From positions 1 through 9,596 of the forward strand of contig CAJWYZ010000041.1 of assembly GCA_913049525.1 (NCBI GenBank): DNA of 9,596 bases, read 5' to 3'. Positions 1 through 5,999 of the stretch are shown here, in pieces. The DNA is from an uncultured Fidelibacterota bacterium (GTDB lineage Bacteria > Fidelibacterota > Marinisomatia > SCGC-AAA003-L08 > D37C17). The notes beneath the pieces were generated by a model that saw only the letters and a list, made by a program, of their open reading frames with translations, was not told the DNA's origin and ran no database searches. The position numbers were made by a program, and so were the translations under genes. How positions within the stretch are numbered: position 1 is the first letter of the stretch; every line of letters begins with the position of its first letter.

Positions 1-203
1 GTTCCGTCACCCCCAATTCCGATAAATCCATCATAGGCAGAAAGGTCCAGCTGATGGGCAAGTTCCTGGGCGTGACCGGCAAATGTGGTTTCAATAATAA
101 AAAGTTCAACTCCTACCGCATCAAAAATTGGTTTCACCTTTTTAAGTAAAAGAGGTCCCTGCTTGGTACCCCCATGGGGATTAACCGTCAAGATAAATTT
201 CAT
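1..203 (-). CDS. Diacylglycerol/sphingosine kinase-like lipid kinase (N-terminal part only)
   Basis: This is the first 67 codons of a DAGK-catalytic-domain protein; the rest lies beyond the left edge. The start reads MKFILTVNPHGG, which gives the family's early beta strand and NP-x-GG motif. The fragment ends in IGIGGDG followed by a codon starting AC (Thr), the GGDGT nucleotide-binding motif. Members phosphorylate diacylglycerol, sphingosine or related lipids with ATP at the membrane. The middle (IETTFAGHAQELA, then LSAYDG) resembles sphingosine and ceramide kinases at least as much as bacterial DgkB/YegS. The ATG lies 13 nt after the DUF4870 stop and has no clear Shine-Dalgarno sequence, so it is probably co-transcribed with the upstream envelope genes. 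The fold is well supported. The lipid substrate cannot be told from this fragment. Confidence 0.85.
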   Translation of the reverse strand, partial: MKFILTVNPHGGTKQGPLLLKKVKPIFDAVGVELFIIETTFAGHAQELAHQLDLSAYDGFIGIGGDG

Positions 204-216
204 AATTAGAAATATT

Positions 217-591
217 TTATTTAATTAATCTCAGATTAATCGGATACCGATATGCTTTCCCGTCATTTGCTTTGATTCCAGCAATAATAGTAATTATTAC
301 ATTAAATATTCCTAATCCAATTAAAATAGGGATGCCGATCAATACTATTATTAATATAATTGATCCTATCAAATAAATTGTCATGCTGATCTGAAAATTC
401 AGCACTTCTTTTGCGTGATCTTCCACAAAAGACATCTCCTCCTTTTTGATGAGCCATATGATTAGGGGTGCCAGAATATTTCCAAAAGGGAAAATAAACA
501 TACAAAGTGCACTGAAATGACTTAGCATTGCCCAGGTTCGTTCATCTTTTGAGGGTGTAATTTCCATCGGTGGTATTGATTCTTCAGACAT
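217..591 (-). CDS. DUF4870 (Tic20-like) small membrane protein
   Basis: This 124-residue integral membrane protein matches the DUF4870 family. After a polar N-terminus it has the conserved stretch TWAMLSHFSALC, then LAPLIIWLIKKEE, then VEDHAKEVLNFQIS. Two hydrophobic segments follow (about 66-107), and it ends in GKAYRYPINLRLIK. Three or four transmembrane helices are expected (about 24-48, 66-85 and 87-107). The function of the family is not established. I chose the ATG at 591 because GGAG lies 6 nt upstream; an in-frame TTG at 603 is part of that same ribosome-binding region and is not a credible start. It lies between the DUF3108 gene and the lipid kinase gene in a tight minus-strand cluster, which suggests an envelope role by context only. 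Confidence 0.85.
   Translation of the reverse strand: MSEESIPPMEITPSKDERTWAMLSHFSALCMFIFPFGNILAPLIIWLIKKEEMSFVEDHAKEVLNFQISMTIYLIGSIILIIVLIGIPILIGLGIFNVIITIIAGIKANDGKAYRYPINLRLIK
224..240. repeat. Perfect 8+1+8 palindrome at the end of the DUF4870 gene
   Basis: The arms ATTAATCT and AGATTAAT flank a single central base. The palindrome lies inside the last codons of the DUF4870 gene (residues N-L-R-L-I) and just upstream of the lipid kinase start. A one-base loop makes an RNA hairpin of the full length unlikely; a dimeric DNA-binding site is conceivable. In AT-rich DNA such a palindrome can arise by chance. Confidence 0.35.
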
Positions 592-597
592 GATATT

Positions 598-601
598 CTC
601 C
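598..601 (-). promoter_or_regulatory. Shine-Dalgarno GGAG for the DUF4870 gene
   Basis: GGAG, in the context TTGGAGAA, sits 6 nt before the ATG at 591. It fixes the start there rather than at the in-frame TTG immediately overlapping the site. Confidence 0.7.
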
Positions 602-604
602 AAT

Positions 605-631
605 ATATATTAGTCTAATTTACTAATATAT
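605..631 (-). promoter_or_regulatory. AT-rich intercistronic hairpin between the DUF3108 and DUF4870 genes
   Basis: A perfect 10-bp inverted repeat (ATATATTAGT and ACTAATATAT) encloses a 7-nt loop. In the minus-strand mRNA it covers the DUF3108 stop codon (623-625) and ends 3 nt before the DUF4870 Shine-Dalgarno sequence. There is no GC-rich stem or T-run, so it is not a standard intrinsic terminator. It could influence mRNA processing, stability or ribosome access to the downstream gene. The stem is visible; the role is inference. Confidence 0.45.
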
Positions 632-1336
632 GTGTTTGATTTCCTTTAATTTCATTACCATGGTACCAACATTTGTTTTCATCTCAATTTTCACTGGCAT
701 TTTAATGTCGTCATTTGAAAGCCAGACTCGTAATTCTCCATTATTTTTCAGTAGGGGTAATCCATCTGGAGAAACGGGTTCTACTTTTAGGCAATCAAAG
801 CTACCTGCAGATACATTTATGGATTCTTTTCCCGTTATATTTACACCTACTTCTCTTATTTTTTTCTCGCTTGCAGATAAAAAGTGAAAGGTGTCCCCCA
901 AAGATAATTTTTGACTCCGTAAAAAATAAATAAAGGCTATAGGGTCATACACTGGATCTGTGATGGTGAAATATTTTTTATTCCATATTAACAGACTATC
1001 TCCCGATATGTGTGCTGAGTGATTTCGGTGATATTTCCCCTCTCGAATCTTCTTTACAGCTTTTAAAAGAGAAAAATCCTCTACGTTCAGCCAGGAAAGT
1101 GTTTCATCCCGGACTTCATAAAAATTATCTAAAAACGAATTGGTTTTTACGGAGGTTGAAAGCAAGTACGTGAGTTTTCCATTTAATGAATCGGATTTTA
1201 GAGAAAGTATTGCATTTCCAGCCGGGAATAATCGAAATCCTGCTGAATAGTGTAATTCTTCCCCAACAAAATTGGGCGAGATTGCCCAAATGCTTGTTAT
1301 TAAAAGGAAAAGTAAATATTTTTTGTGTTTACTCAT
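623..1336 (-). CDS. DUF3108 domain-containing secreted protein
   Basis: This 237-residue protein begins MSKHKKYLLFLLITSIWAIS, a basic N-terminus followed by a hydrophobic core, which is typical of a Sec signal peptide. The mature part opens with GEELHYSAGFRLFPAGNAIL, the DUF3108 hallmark (G-E-x-L-x-Y, then aG-A-x-L). It later has WNKKYFTITDPVYDPIAFIYFLRS and, near the end, GELRVWLSNDDIKMPVKIEM followed by GTMVMKLKEI, which match the family's closing strands. DUF3108 proteins are predicted periplasmic or outer-membrane-associated beta proteins of unknown biochemical role. The ATG at 1336 overlaps the waaA stop region by 8 nt, which suggests translational coupling. An earlier in-frame ATG at 1363 would place nine residues before the basic signal n-region and has no better ribosome site. 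Linkage to waaA suggests an envelope or LPS-related job. Confidence 0.85.
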   Translation of the reverse strand: MSKHKKYLLFLLITSIWAISPNFVGEELHYSAGFRLFPAGNAILSLKSDSLNGKLTYLLSTSVKTNSFLDNFYEVRDETLSWLNVEDFSLLKAVKKIREGKYHRNHSAHISGDSLLIWNKKYFTITDPVYDPIAFIYFLRSQKLSLGDTFHFLSASEKKIREVGVNITGKESINVSAGSFDCLKVEPVSPDGLPLLKNNGELRVWLSNDDIKMPVKIEMKTNVGTMVMKLKEIKHIY

Positions 1337-2603
1337 CGGTAAATATTGCTTTAATAATGGCATCGGAAGCCAGTTTTTGTTTGCGGATAAAATGAGCCAT
1401 TTTTCCCTTATATTTTTCCAACTTATCTGGATTACTAAGAAGGGTGAGAAATTGAACGAAATCTTCTGAATTATTGATTACAGATGCTAGTTCATCTTCA
1501 ACTAAAGAAACTGCCATATCCACAATTTGATAATTAGGACCAAAACTCACAACATTTTTATAAACAGCAGGTTCCATAACAGAATGAACTCCTGCTCCAA
1601 ATCCTGCACCCACATAAGCTAAATCTGAATATTTGTATAGATTTGCCAAAACACCAATTTTATTAATAATCACTACCTGTGATTCTTTCAATTTTTCCTT
1701 TTCAGAGTAATATGCCCATGACAGCCCTAGCTCAGATAATTTATTTTCAATAATGTTTAATTCTGATTTATTAATTTCGTGGGGGACAATAATTATTCGG
1801 TGGTCTTTTTGCTCAAGGGATTGGTTGCCATTAGGATAGTATTCTTTGAATCCTTCAAAAATTACAGGAAAGTCTGATGGAATAATACTGCCTAAAATAA
1901 GGGTATGGGATGAGGCAAAACATTCTGGAAGCAGAGGGGAATTATTTTCAGATTTTAATTCAAATAGTCTGTCTAATCGGCTATCACCTGTGACCAATAT
2001 CTTTTTTTGTGAGACAAGATTGAGCAGATTGGATTGCAACCTTTCAGATCCAGTGAGTATGAGGTTGAAATTATCAAATATCTGTTTTAGGAAAAATATC
2101 ATAAATCTAGAATTATAATGACGTTCTCGGTATAGATTTGCATTTATCAGAATCGTATTTATACCCAATTGCTTTGCAATAAAGAGGTGGGTTGGCCAGA
2201 TATCATTTCTGGTAATGATATAATGATGGATATCAAATTTTCGAAAAAATAAAAGTGCAGACCAAGGAAAATCAAAGGGATGATAGCATACGGCGTCTGC
2301 CAAAGAGGTATTTTTTTCAATGTTGAAAATTGTGGGGGAGAAAAAAGTAAGTAAAATAAAATAACGGGATCGATTTACTTTTTTAAGAATAGGCTTTAAT
2401 TGCTCAAGCTCACCAGTAGATGCGGCATGGAAAAGTACAACCTGTTTTCCAGCTCCGTTCTCCTTTTTCCTTTCTCCTGCCAGATGCCAAGTAGATTTTT
2501 GATTCGCCCAATGATGGCGTAATTTAGGAGTGAAGATGGCAAAAACTGGAAGAAGTATCCACAGTATCGGTGACAGTAGCCAATAAAGGGGAATTATAAA
2601 CAC
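1329..2603 (-). CDS. waaA: 3-deoxy-D-manno-octulosonic acid (Kdo) transferase
   Basis: WaaA (KdtA) transfers Kdo from CMP-Kdo to lipid IVA on the cytoplasmic face of the inner membrane, starting the LPS inner core. The 424-residue length is normal for the family. A hydrophobic N-terminal anchor (2-25) is followed by the N-terminal GT-B domain with HAASTGELEQLKP (59-71), where Glu65 is the expected catalytic base. Next come NDIWP (133-137), INANLYRE, ILTGSE (182-187) and VTGDSRLDR (204-212). The C-terminal domain has VPHEIN (274-279), YVGAGFGAGVHSVMEPAVY (330-348) and FGPNYQ. The usual ETE(L/I)WP motif is altered to TRNDIWP. The start is GTG, 5 nt after the kdsC stop. No Shine-Dalgarno sequence is visible, but no other start fits the reading frame and the membrane anchor. 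The neighbour kdsC supports the call. Confidence 0.93.
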   Translation of the reverse strand: MFIIPLYWLLSPILWILLPVFAIFTPKLRHHWANQKSTWHLAGERKKENGAGKQVVLFHAASTGELEQLKPILKKVNRSRYFILLTFFSPTIFNIEKNTSLADAVCYHPFDFPWSALLFFRKFDIHHYIITRNDIWPTHLFIAKQLGINTILINANLYRERHYNSRFMIFFLKQIFDNFNLILTGSERLQSNLLNLVSQKKILVTGDSRLDRLFELKSENNSPLLPECFASSHTLILGSIIPSDFPVIFEGFKEYYPNGNQSLEQKDHRIIIVPHEINKSELNIIENKLSELGLSWAYYSEKEKLKESQVVIINKIGVLANLYKYSDLAYVGAGFGAGVHSVMEPAVYKNVVSFGPNYQIVDMAVSLVEDELASVINNSEDFVQFLTLLSNPDKLEKYKGKMAHFIRKQKLASDAIIKAIFTDE

Positions 2604-2608
2604 AGGTA

Positions 2609-3097
2609 TTATTGAGCGTTCAGGATAATATCAGCAAATTCCCGAAAAGCACCATTTCCTCCATGGCGAGTTGTTATATAATCGGGTGTAAATTGATCAA
2701 TAATTGGACTGTTTCCAGCAAGTGCCGAAAATCCGACTGCCTTTAACACCTCTAAATCATTTACGTCGTCCCCTATGAATGCAACTTCATCCATGGAAAT
2801 TTCATATTTTTTTGTTAGATAAGTAAGGCGTTTCAGTTTTTCATGCTCGTCTACATACACTTCATCTATGTTTAATTTTTCAGCCCGCGCAATAACTGTA
2901 TCAGAATTTTCTCCAGTTAAAATAGCAATGATAATCCCCTTTTTTTTCAGCATTGCAGTTGCCATTCCATCATAGGTAGAGAATGCTTTCATCCATTCAC
3001 CTTCAGGCGTAACATACATTCGAGCATCTGTCCAAACTCCATCGATATCTGTGCCAACCAATTTCACTTTTTTTGCCTTAGTTATTAAATCAGCCAC
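2609..3097 (-). CDS. kdsC: KdsC-type 3-deoxy-D-manno-octulosonate 8-phosphate phosphatase (HAD family)
   Basis: KdsC removes phosphate from Kdo-8-phosphate in the cytoplasm, giving the free Kdo that is activated to CMP-Kdo. The 162-residue length is typical of the capless, tetrameric HAD phosphatase subfamily. Motif I is DIDGVWTD (Asp17 nucleophile, Asp19 acid/base). Motif II is ILTGE (Thr61), the motif III lysine is probably Lys88 in DEHEKLK, and motif IV is GDDVND (Asp110, Asp111). The tail TTRHGGNGAFREFADIIL is characteristic of KdsC. The usual F-x-x-RDG segment is FSTYDGM here. The GTG start at 3097 is supported by AAGGA 9 nt upstream. The immediate downstream neighbour waaA argues for Kdo rather than for related sialic-acid phosphatases, though fine specificity is inferred. 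Confidence 0.9.
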   Translation of the reverse strand: MADLITKAKKVKLVGTDIDGVWTDARMYVTPEGEWMKAFSTYDGMATAMLKKKGIIIAILTGENSDTVIARAEKLNIDEVYVDEHEKLKRLTYLTKKYEISMDEVAFIGDDVNDLEVLKAVGFSALAGNSPIIDQFTPDYITTRHGGNGAFREFADIILNAQ

Positions 3098-3106
3098 TGA
3101 ATGTTT

Positions 3107-3111
3107 TCCTT
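3107..3111 (-). promoter_or_regulatory. Shine-Dalgarno AAGGA for kdsC
   Basis: AAGGA lies 9 nt before the GTG at 3097. It is the only recognisable ribosome site in the 35-nt gap after the propeller gene and supports the GTG start. Confidence 0.5.
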
Positions 3112-3132
3112 ATTAATTAAACCAGTTTTCCT

Positions 3133-4302
3133 TCATTTCTTTAAAATAACTCCCGTTTCAACAGATAGAATGTGCGGAAGATGTACAGCGATTTGTCTCC
3201 AGCTATTTCCTTCATTGTCACTCATCCAGAGAGAGCCGGATGTTGTACCAAAATATACACCAGCATTATTCATATTATCTGTTGTTAATCCTCGCCGTAG
3301 AACTGTAAACCAGGCATTTCGCATGGGTAGTCCAATATCTTGCCGAAACCAATTGTCACCACCATCATTTGAGCAGTAAAGTGCTGGTTGACCTTCAGGG
3401 CTTACCCGAGACCAGGCTTCATTGCCATCAATAGGGAATACCCAGAGGGTGTTTGGATCTGCAGGATGTACAGCAATTGGGAATCCAATATCTCCAATAT
3501 CTGCAGGCATATTATCACCAATTCTGACCCATTTTTTATTGGGGCGGTCAATACGATAAATACCACAATGATTTTGTTGATATAACCGTCCAGGTTCAAA
3601 AGGGTGAAAAATTAAAGAGTGGGGGTCATGTCCAAATTTTGGTGAACCCTTCAGATAGTCTGCTTTCAGTCCGCCATTTAATGGTTCCCATGTTTTTCCT
3701 TGATCCTCAGATTCAAAAATTCCACCGTATGACATCCCAATATACATATGGTTTTTATCCATTGGATCTATTAAAATGGAATGCAACTTAGGAACTTTAG
3801 GGTATCCATCTGGACTGTTAGCTGTCCATTTTCCCCAATGTGGGTTACTGTTAAACCCTGCCACGGAGTTCCAGGTGTCACCTCCATCTTCTGACCTGAA
3901 TAACCCCTGAGGTGAAGTTCCAGCATACCATACTTTACCCTCACTATCATGCCCAGGAGCAATATAATAGATATGATCTACTTTCCGTTTAAGTTTGTCC
4001 TTTGGAAATGCCGGTAGTTTTGTAGCTGGATTCCAAGTCTTACCAAAATCTTTTGACCGATAAATGGTTGTCCCCGATTGCCGGGATTGAACCGATGCCA
4101 AGAGGGTTTTGTTATCTCGATGATCCAAAACCAAATGATGCACAATCGATCCTAAAAAATGAGGACCATTTACATCCCAATGGCGCCTATCACTGTCAGA
4201 GTAATACAGAAATGCACCTTTTTCAGTGGCAACAAGCAGTATCAGTTCAGATATTTCATCCCGTACAAAGACTATTGCTTGTTTTTCTTCCACCATTACC
4301 AT
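3133..4302 (-). CDS. Asp-box (BNR/sortilin-like) beta-propeller protein of unknown function
   Basis: This 389-residue protein has five Asp-box repeats of the S-x-D-x-G-x-(T/S/N)-W type: SKDFGKTW (83-90), SEDGGDTW (137-144), SEDQGKTW (198-205), SNDGGDNW (311-318) and SDNEGNSW (361-368, with D and N exchanged). Such repeats lie in blade turns of sialidase- and Vps10-like propellers. Other segments (HDPHSLIFHPFEPGRLYQQN, GDIGFPIAVHPADPNTLWVF, GVYFGTTSGSLW) match a widespread group labelled exo-alpha-sialidase or WD40/YVTN/BNR-like. I do not see the sialidase FRIP motif or an arginine triad, so hydrolase activity should not be assumed. No signal peptide is visible, so it looks cytoplasmic. The ATG at 4302 has GGAG 7 nt upstream. 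It starts the tight run leading into kdsC and waaA. Confidence 0.8.
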   Translation of the reverse strand: MVMVEEKQAIVFVRDEISELILLVATEKGAFLYYSDSDRRHWDVNGPHFLGSIVHHLVLDHRDNKTLLASVQSRQSGTTIYRSKDFGKTWNPATKLPAFPKDKLKRKVDHIYYIAPGHDSEGKVWYAGTSPQGLFRSEDGGDTWNSVAGFNSNPHWGKWTANSPDGYPKVPKLHSILIDPMDKNHMYIGMSYGGIFESEDQGKTWEPLNGGLKADYLKGSPKFGHDPHSLIFHPFEPGRLYQQNHCGIYRIDRPNKKWVRIGDNMPADIGDIGFPIAVHPADPNTLWVFPIDGNEAWSRVSPEGQPALYCSNDGGDNWFRQDIGLPMRNAWFTVLRRGLTTDNMNNAGVYFGTTSGSLWMSDNEGNSWRQIAVHLPHILSVETGVILKK

Positions 4303-4510
4303 GGATTTACTCCCAAATTAATCTATGAATATAAAAACAACCGAATGGAAGGAAAAAGAGATATGGAAAGGAAAAATGAGAAAGGAGATAGCTATGCATA
4401 ATTGTAAAATCAAAATTCTACTTTGAAATTGGACAAATGCTTGAATTATTAATAGTACCCCCGCAAATTGAAGAGCATTCTTAATTCTAAAATCTTACAT
4501 CTTCAACAAA
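4303..4510. other. 208-bp intergenic region between the GNAT and propeller genes
   Basis: No gene is convincing here. The plus strand has a purine-rich tract (43 of 48 bases purine, 4343-4390), so the minus-strand leader of the propeller gene is pyrimidine-rich. A 7-bp inverted repeat (TTGAAGA at 4468-4474, TCTTCAA at 4500-4506) with a 25-nt loop follows the GNAT stop but has no T-run. A promoter for the downstream envelope genes may lie here, but I cannot point to a good -35/-10 pair. Confidence 0.5.
4310..4313 (-). promoter_or_regulatory. Shine-Dalgarno GGAG for the propeller gene
   Basis: GGAG, in the context TTGGGAGT, lies 7 nt before the ATG at 4302. It favours that ATG over a second in-frame ATG two codons later. 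Confidence 0.65.
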
Positions 4511-5077
4511 TTACCCCAGCGATCGTCTATAATACTCAAAAGGGGTTTTTAGTCCATACCAATGAGGAAAAACTTTTACAATTTCAGTCTTTCCAGGAAA
4601 TCGTTTGGATATTCCCTGCTCAACGTGGCCTGTTATATAATTATACTTCTGTTTTTTTGCCCAGTTTACATAAATCCGTTTTAAGGTTTTACCATATCCG
4701 CCTTTTCCTCTGTACTTGCTACTGACAACAAATGCATAGGTGTAAAGTGTATCCTTCTTTCCTAAATTAACATCAAAATGTGACCAGCTTTCCTGTTTAA
4801 AATATTCCAGAGGTACACCAATAATATAGCCGATTATTTCACCCTTTAATCGTGCAAGAAATGGTAGCGTCTCTGAATTGAAATATTTTGGAATATTGGT
4901 TTTTGTGAGTAGAGCTTGAGAACCAAACCTCTCAGCCATGCAATGGGAGATATCTATTAATCCGGGGATATCATCTTTCCCTACTTTTTTCACCAGTTCT
5001 ATCCGAAAGTTGAATGCACTTGCAGCAATCACTTTGACTTCCGATTTTTCATCCATTTTTAGTAAAAGTTGTTCCAT
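4511..5077 (-). CDS. GNAT-family N-acetyltransferase
   Basis: This 188-residue protein has a GNAT fold. The acetyl-CoA pyrophosphate-binding motif A is at about 115-130 (AFVVSSKYRGKGGYGKTL, matching R/Q-x-x-G-x-G/A), preceded by the core strand FLARLKGEIIGYIIGVPLE (73-91). The C-terminal part holds HVEQGISKRF and WYGLKTPFEYYRRSL, where Tyr and aromatic residues typical of GNAT motif B occur. The acceptor (small molecule, peptide or protein) cannot be predicted. The gene is divergent from pyrF and separated by 208 bp from the next minus-strand gene, so it may be transcribed on its own or as the first gene of the envelope cluster. The start is uncertain: the ATG at 5077 and an in-frame ATG at 5056 both lack a Shine-Dalgarno sequence. 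Confidence 0.82.
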   Translation of the reverse strand: MEQLLLKMDEKSEVKVIAASAFNFRIELVKKVGKDDIPGLIDISHCMAERFGSQALLTKTNIPKYFNSETLPFLARLKGEIIGYIIGVPLEYFKQESWSHFDVNLGKKDTLYTYAFVVSSKYRGKGGYGKTLKRIYVNWAKKQKYNYITGHVEQGISKRFPGKTEIVKVFPHWYGLKTPFEYYRRSLG

Positions 5078-5089
5078 GGGTGGGGAAGT

Positions 5090-5118
5090 AATTTAGATGG
5101 TGGATTGATTTAATACAA
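5090..5118 (-). promoter_or_regulatory. Candidate sigma70-type promoter for the GNAT gene
   Basis: On the minus strand TTGTAT (5118-5113) is followed after 17 bp by TAAATT (5095-5090). The -10 matches the consensus at four of six positions and the -35 keeps the TTG. Transcription would start about 5-8 nt before the ATG at 5077, leaving almost no leader. In AT-rich DNA such matches are easily found by chance. Confidence 0.3.
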
Positions 5119-5167
5119 ACTGCAAATTCATAGTTATCAGCATTTTTTATTCATGGGGAAACACCTT

Positions 5168-5173
5168 TATATT
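5168..5173 (+). promoter_or_regulatory. Candidate -10 element for pyrF
   Basis: TATATT matches the -10 consensus at five of six positions. The expected transcription start is near 5180, directly at the GTG of pyrF. The matching -35 (TTTTAT at 5145-5150) is poor. Together with the missing Shine-Dalgarno sequence this would give a leaderless mRNA; the call is tentative. Confidence 0.3.
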
Positions 5174-5180
5174 TAATGCT

Positions 5181-5999
5181 GTGGCAATATCCTTTACTCA
5201 ACGATTAGAAACTGTCTGCAGAGATAAAAATAACTCACTCTGCATTGGACTGGACATTGATCCGGACAAATTTCCATCTGAACTTGATACTTCACTTTCA
5301 GGTATGGAATCCTTTGGCAAGGATGTCATTGATGGTACCATAGATTTTTGTCCGGTGTATAAACCTAATTTTGCTTTTTTTGAACGATTCGGTTCACAAG
5401 GGTTTGCATTGCTGGAAAGGTTGGTAGCTCATATTAATGGAAGAGCCATTGTTATTGCCGATGCTAAGCGAGGTGATATTGGAAATACATCCCATCAATA
5501 TGCATCTGCAATTTTAGATGGAATGGGATGTGATGCCATAACTATTTCCCCTTATATGGGAAGAGATGCTATAAAACCATTTATTGAAAATGCTGCAAAG
5601 GGGGTTTTTATATTGGCAGTAACTTCAAATTCCAGTGCCAGTGAAATTCAAGAGCATGAGAATCAATCAAACCCTTTGTATAAAAAAGTAATTCAAATTG
5701 CTATGGAATTAAATACGAATGAAAATATTGGTTTAGTTGTTGGGGCAACAAAAACCGAAGTGATGCAAGAGGTAAGGGAATTGTCAAATGGAATGCCTTG
5801 GCTTATTCCCGGTGTTGGAACTCAAGGAGGTGATTTGGAGACTGCGTTAAAAATCTCACATAAAAGTGGAATAGGCATTATCAATGTATCACGAGGAATT
5901 TTGTATGCCGGCGATGGCAGCCTCAATGATGTTGTTCAATCCGCAAAAAATTATACTGAAAAAATACGGAGCATGGTATGGAATCCAATAAGTTGCTAA
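5181..5999 (+). CDS. pyrF: Orotidine 5'-phosphate decarboxylase (long, type 2)
   Basis: PyrF decarboxylates OMP to UMP, the last step of de novo pyrimidine synthesis, in the cytoplasm. The 272-residue length fits the longer type 2 subfamily. Visible motifs are CIGLDIDPD (21-29, first barrel strand), KPNFAFFERFG (61-71), the catalytic D-x-K-x-x-D as DAKRGD in VIADAKRGDIGNT (91-103), SPYMGRDAI (123-131), the phosphate-binding PGVGTQGGD (210-218) and NVSRGI (235-240). The start is GTG at 5181, placing ISFTQRLE just before the first strand as expected; no upstream in-frame ATG and no Shine-Dalgarno sequence are seen. The last 22 nt overlap pyrE, so the two consecutive pathway enzymes are probably translationally coupled. 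Confidence 0.95.
   Translation: MAISFTQRLETVCRDKNNSLCIGLDIDPDKFPSELDTSLSGMESFGKDVIDGTIDFCPVYKPNFAFFERFGSQGFALLERLVAHINGRAIVIADAKRGDIGNTSHQYASAILDGMGCDAITISPYMGRDAIKPFIENAAKGVFILAVTSNSSASEIQEHENQSNPLYKKVIQIAMELNTNENIGLVVGATKTEVMQEVRELSNGMPWLIPGVGTQGGDLETALKISHKSGIGIINVSRGILYAGDGSLNDVVQSAKNYTEKIRSMVWNPISC
5968..5971 (+). promoter_or_regulatory. Shine-Dalgarno GGAG for pyrE, inside pyrF
   Basis: GGAG lies 6 nt before the ATG at 5978, within the end of the pyrF coding sequence. It supports that start over the out-of-frame ATG at 5973. Confidence 0.65.

Larger units (their letters stand above)
5078..5180. promoter_or_regulatory. Divergent promoter region between the GNAT gene and pyrF
   Basis: These 103 bp separate two outward-facing gene sets, so promoters for both are expected here. 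There is no clear operator, attenuator hairpin or riboswitch. Neither flanking start codon has a recognisable Shine-Dalgarno sequence. Confidence 0.6.

Noticed and set aside
592..603. In-frame TTG start at 603 for the DUF4870 gene
   Set aside because: The TTG overlaps the GGAG ribosome site of the ATG at 591, and the conserved family region begins well after that ATG.
1337..1363. Earlier ATG at 1363 for the DUF3108 gene
   Set aside because: It adds nine residues ahead of a good signal peptide n-region, deepens the overlap with waaA and has no ribosome site.
3133..4302. Calling the Asp-box protein a sialidase
   Set aside because: Asp boxes are structural. No FRIP motif or arginine triad is visible, so only the fold is claimed.
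4394..4426. Ten-codon plus-strand frame after AAAGGAG
   Set aside because: The ribosome site is good, but the peptide (MHNCKIKILL) is tiny, has no plus-strand gene downstream to act on, and lies between two minus-strand genes. Chance within a purine-rich tract is likely.
4468..4506. 7-bp inverted repeat after the GNAT stop as a terminator
   Set aside because: The 25-nt loop, AT-rich stem and missing T-run on either strand do not make an intrinsic terminator.
5074..5160. CATGGG...GGGGAA and CATGGGGAA near-repeats in the divergent promoter region
   Set aside because: The copies are short and imperfect, with different spacing, and one overlaps the GNAT start codon; they do not form a convincing operator pair.
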